Assembly (NCBI RefSeq): GCF_040215725.1
Contig: NZ_CP157969.1
Span: forward strand, 806,001 to 870,000
DNA: 64,000 bases
Reading direction: 5' to 3'
DNA from: Rhizobium sp. ZPR4
GTDB taxonomy: Bacteria; Pseudomonadota; Alphaproteobacteria; Rhizobiales; Rhizobiaceae
The stretch's first letter is position 1. Every line of letters begins with the position of its first letter. Shown here one piece after another: positions 63,987 to 64,000 of the stretch. Below the pieces are notes generated by a model. That model was not told where the DNA came from. It ran no database searches and worked only from the letters and a program-made list of their open reading frames with translations. The translations under genes and the position numbers were made by a program.

Positions 63987-64000
63987 ACGCTCTTTCCAGG

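Overview
The window looks like an alphaproteobacterium of the Rhizobium/Agrobacterium group. The reasons are the GC-rich coding sequence, many ABC importers each paired with a local regulator, a complete urt urea importer, a small BA14K-like secreted protein, and two kinds of intergenic palindromic repeat that I associate with rhizobia. I see no rRNA, tRNA, CRISPR array, transposase, integrase, replication gene or other core housekeeping gene. This is nutrient-scavenging accessory DNA, perhaps from a chromid, megaplasmid or variable chromosomal region.

Layout. 1-1117: a LacI-type repressor with a perfect palindromic operator in front of it, and the first 28 codons of a probable amidohydrolase. 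1210-10534: an oligopeptide-type ABC importer whose genes are interleaved with a SelA-like PLP enzyme, a RidA deaminase, a metal-dependent amidohydrolase and an IclR regulator. 10662-13863: a GH15 glucoamylase next to a polyphosphate-glucokinase-like ROK kinase. 13929-20472: a hypothetical protein, a LysR regulator facing a split chromate transporter, a PAS-GGDEF protein, a flavin-dependent monooxygenase and a small secreted protein. 20568-28654: an NMT1-type ABC importer in one operon with a cytosine-deaminase-like amidohydrolase, an FAD-linked oxidase and a flavodoxin-like reductase, facing a LysR regulator and a creatininase-family enzyme. 28824-33129: a LuxR-type response regulator and an 1129-residue fusion of an NCS1-type permease, a cysteine-rich segment and a hybrid histidine kinase. 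33360-38953: urtABCDE. 39233-40164: a low-GC stretch with unrecognised small genes. 40283-44696: an RND efflux pair. 45741-57835: a carbohydrate locus with a MalFG-type importer, two ROK regulators, a sugar isomerase, a Gfo/Idh dehydrogenase and a GH38 alpha-mannosidase. 57890-62889: an RbsABC-type sugar importer with its LacI regulator. 63039-63986: an AraC regulator.

How the parts may work together (inference). In the first cluster the enzymes suggest import, deacylation, PLP-dependent elimination, then RidA clean-up of the enamine product. The 20.5-39 kb block reads as a nitrogen-scavenging region: N-heterocycle import and hydrolysis, a kinase fused to a nucleobase-type permease that may sense a ureide or nucleobase, and a urea importer. 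The 45.7-57.8 kb block contains two divergent promoter regions that share a near-identical 22-bp element, which suggests one regulator controls mannoside uptake and the mannosidase together.
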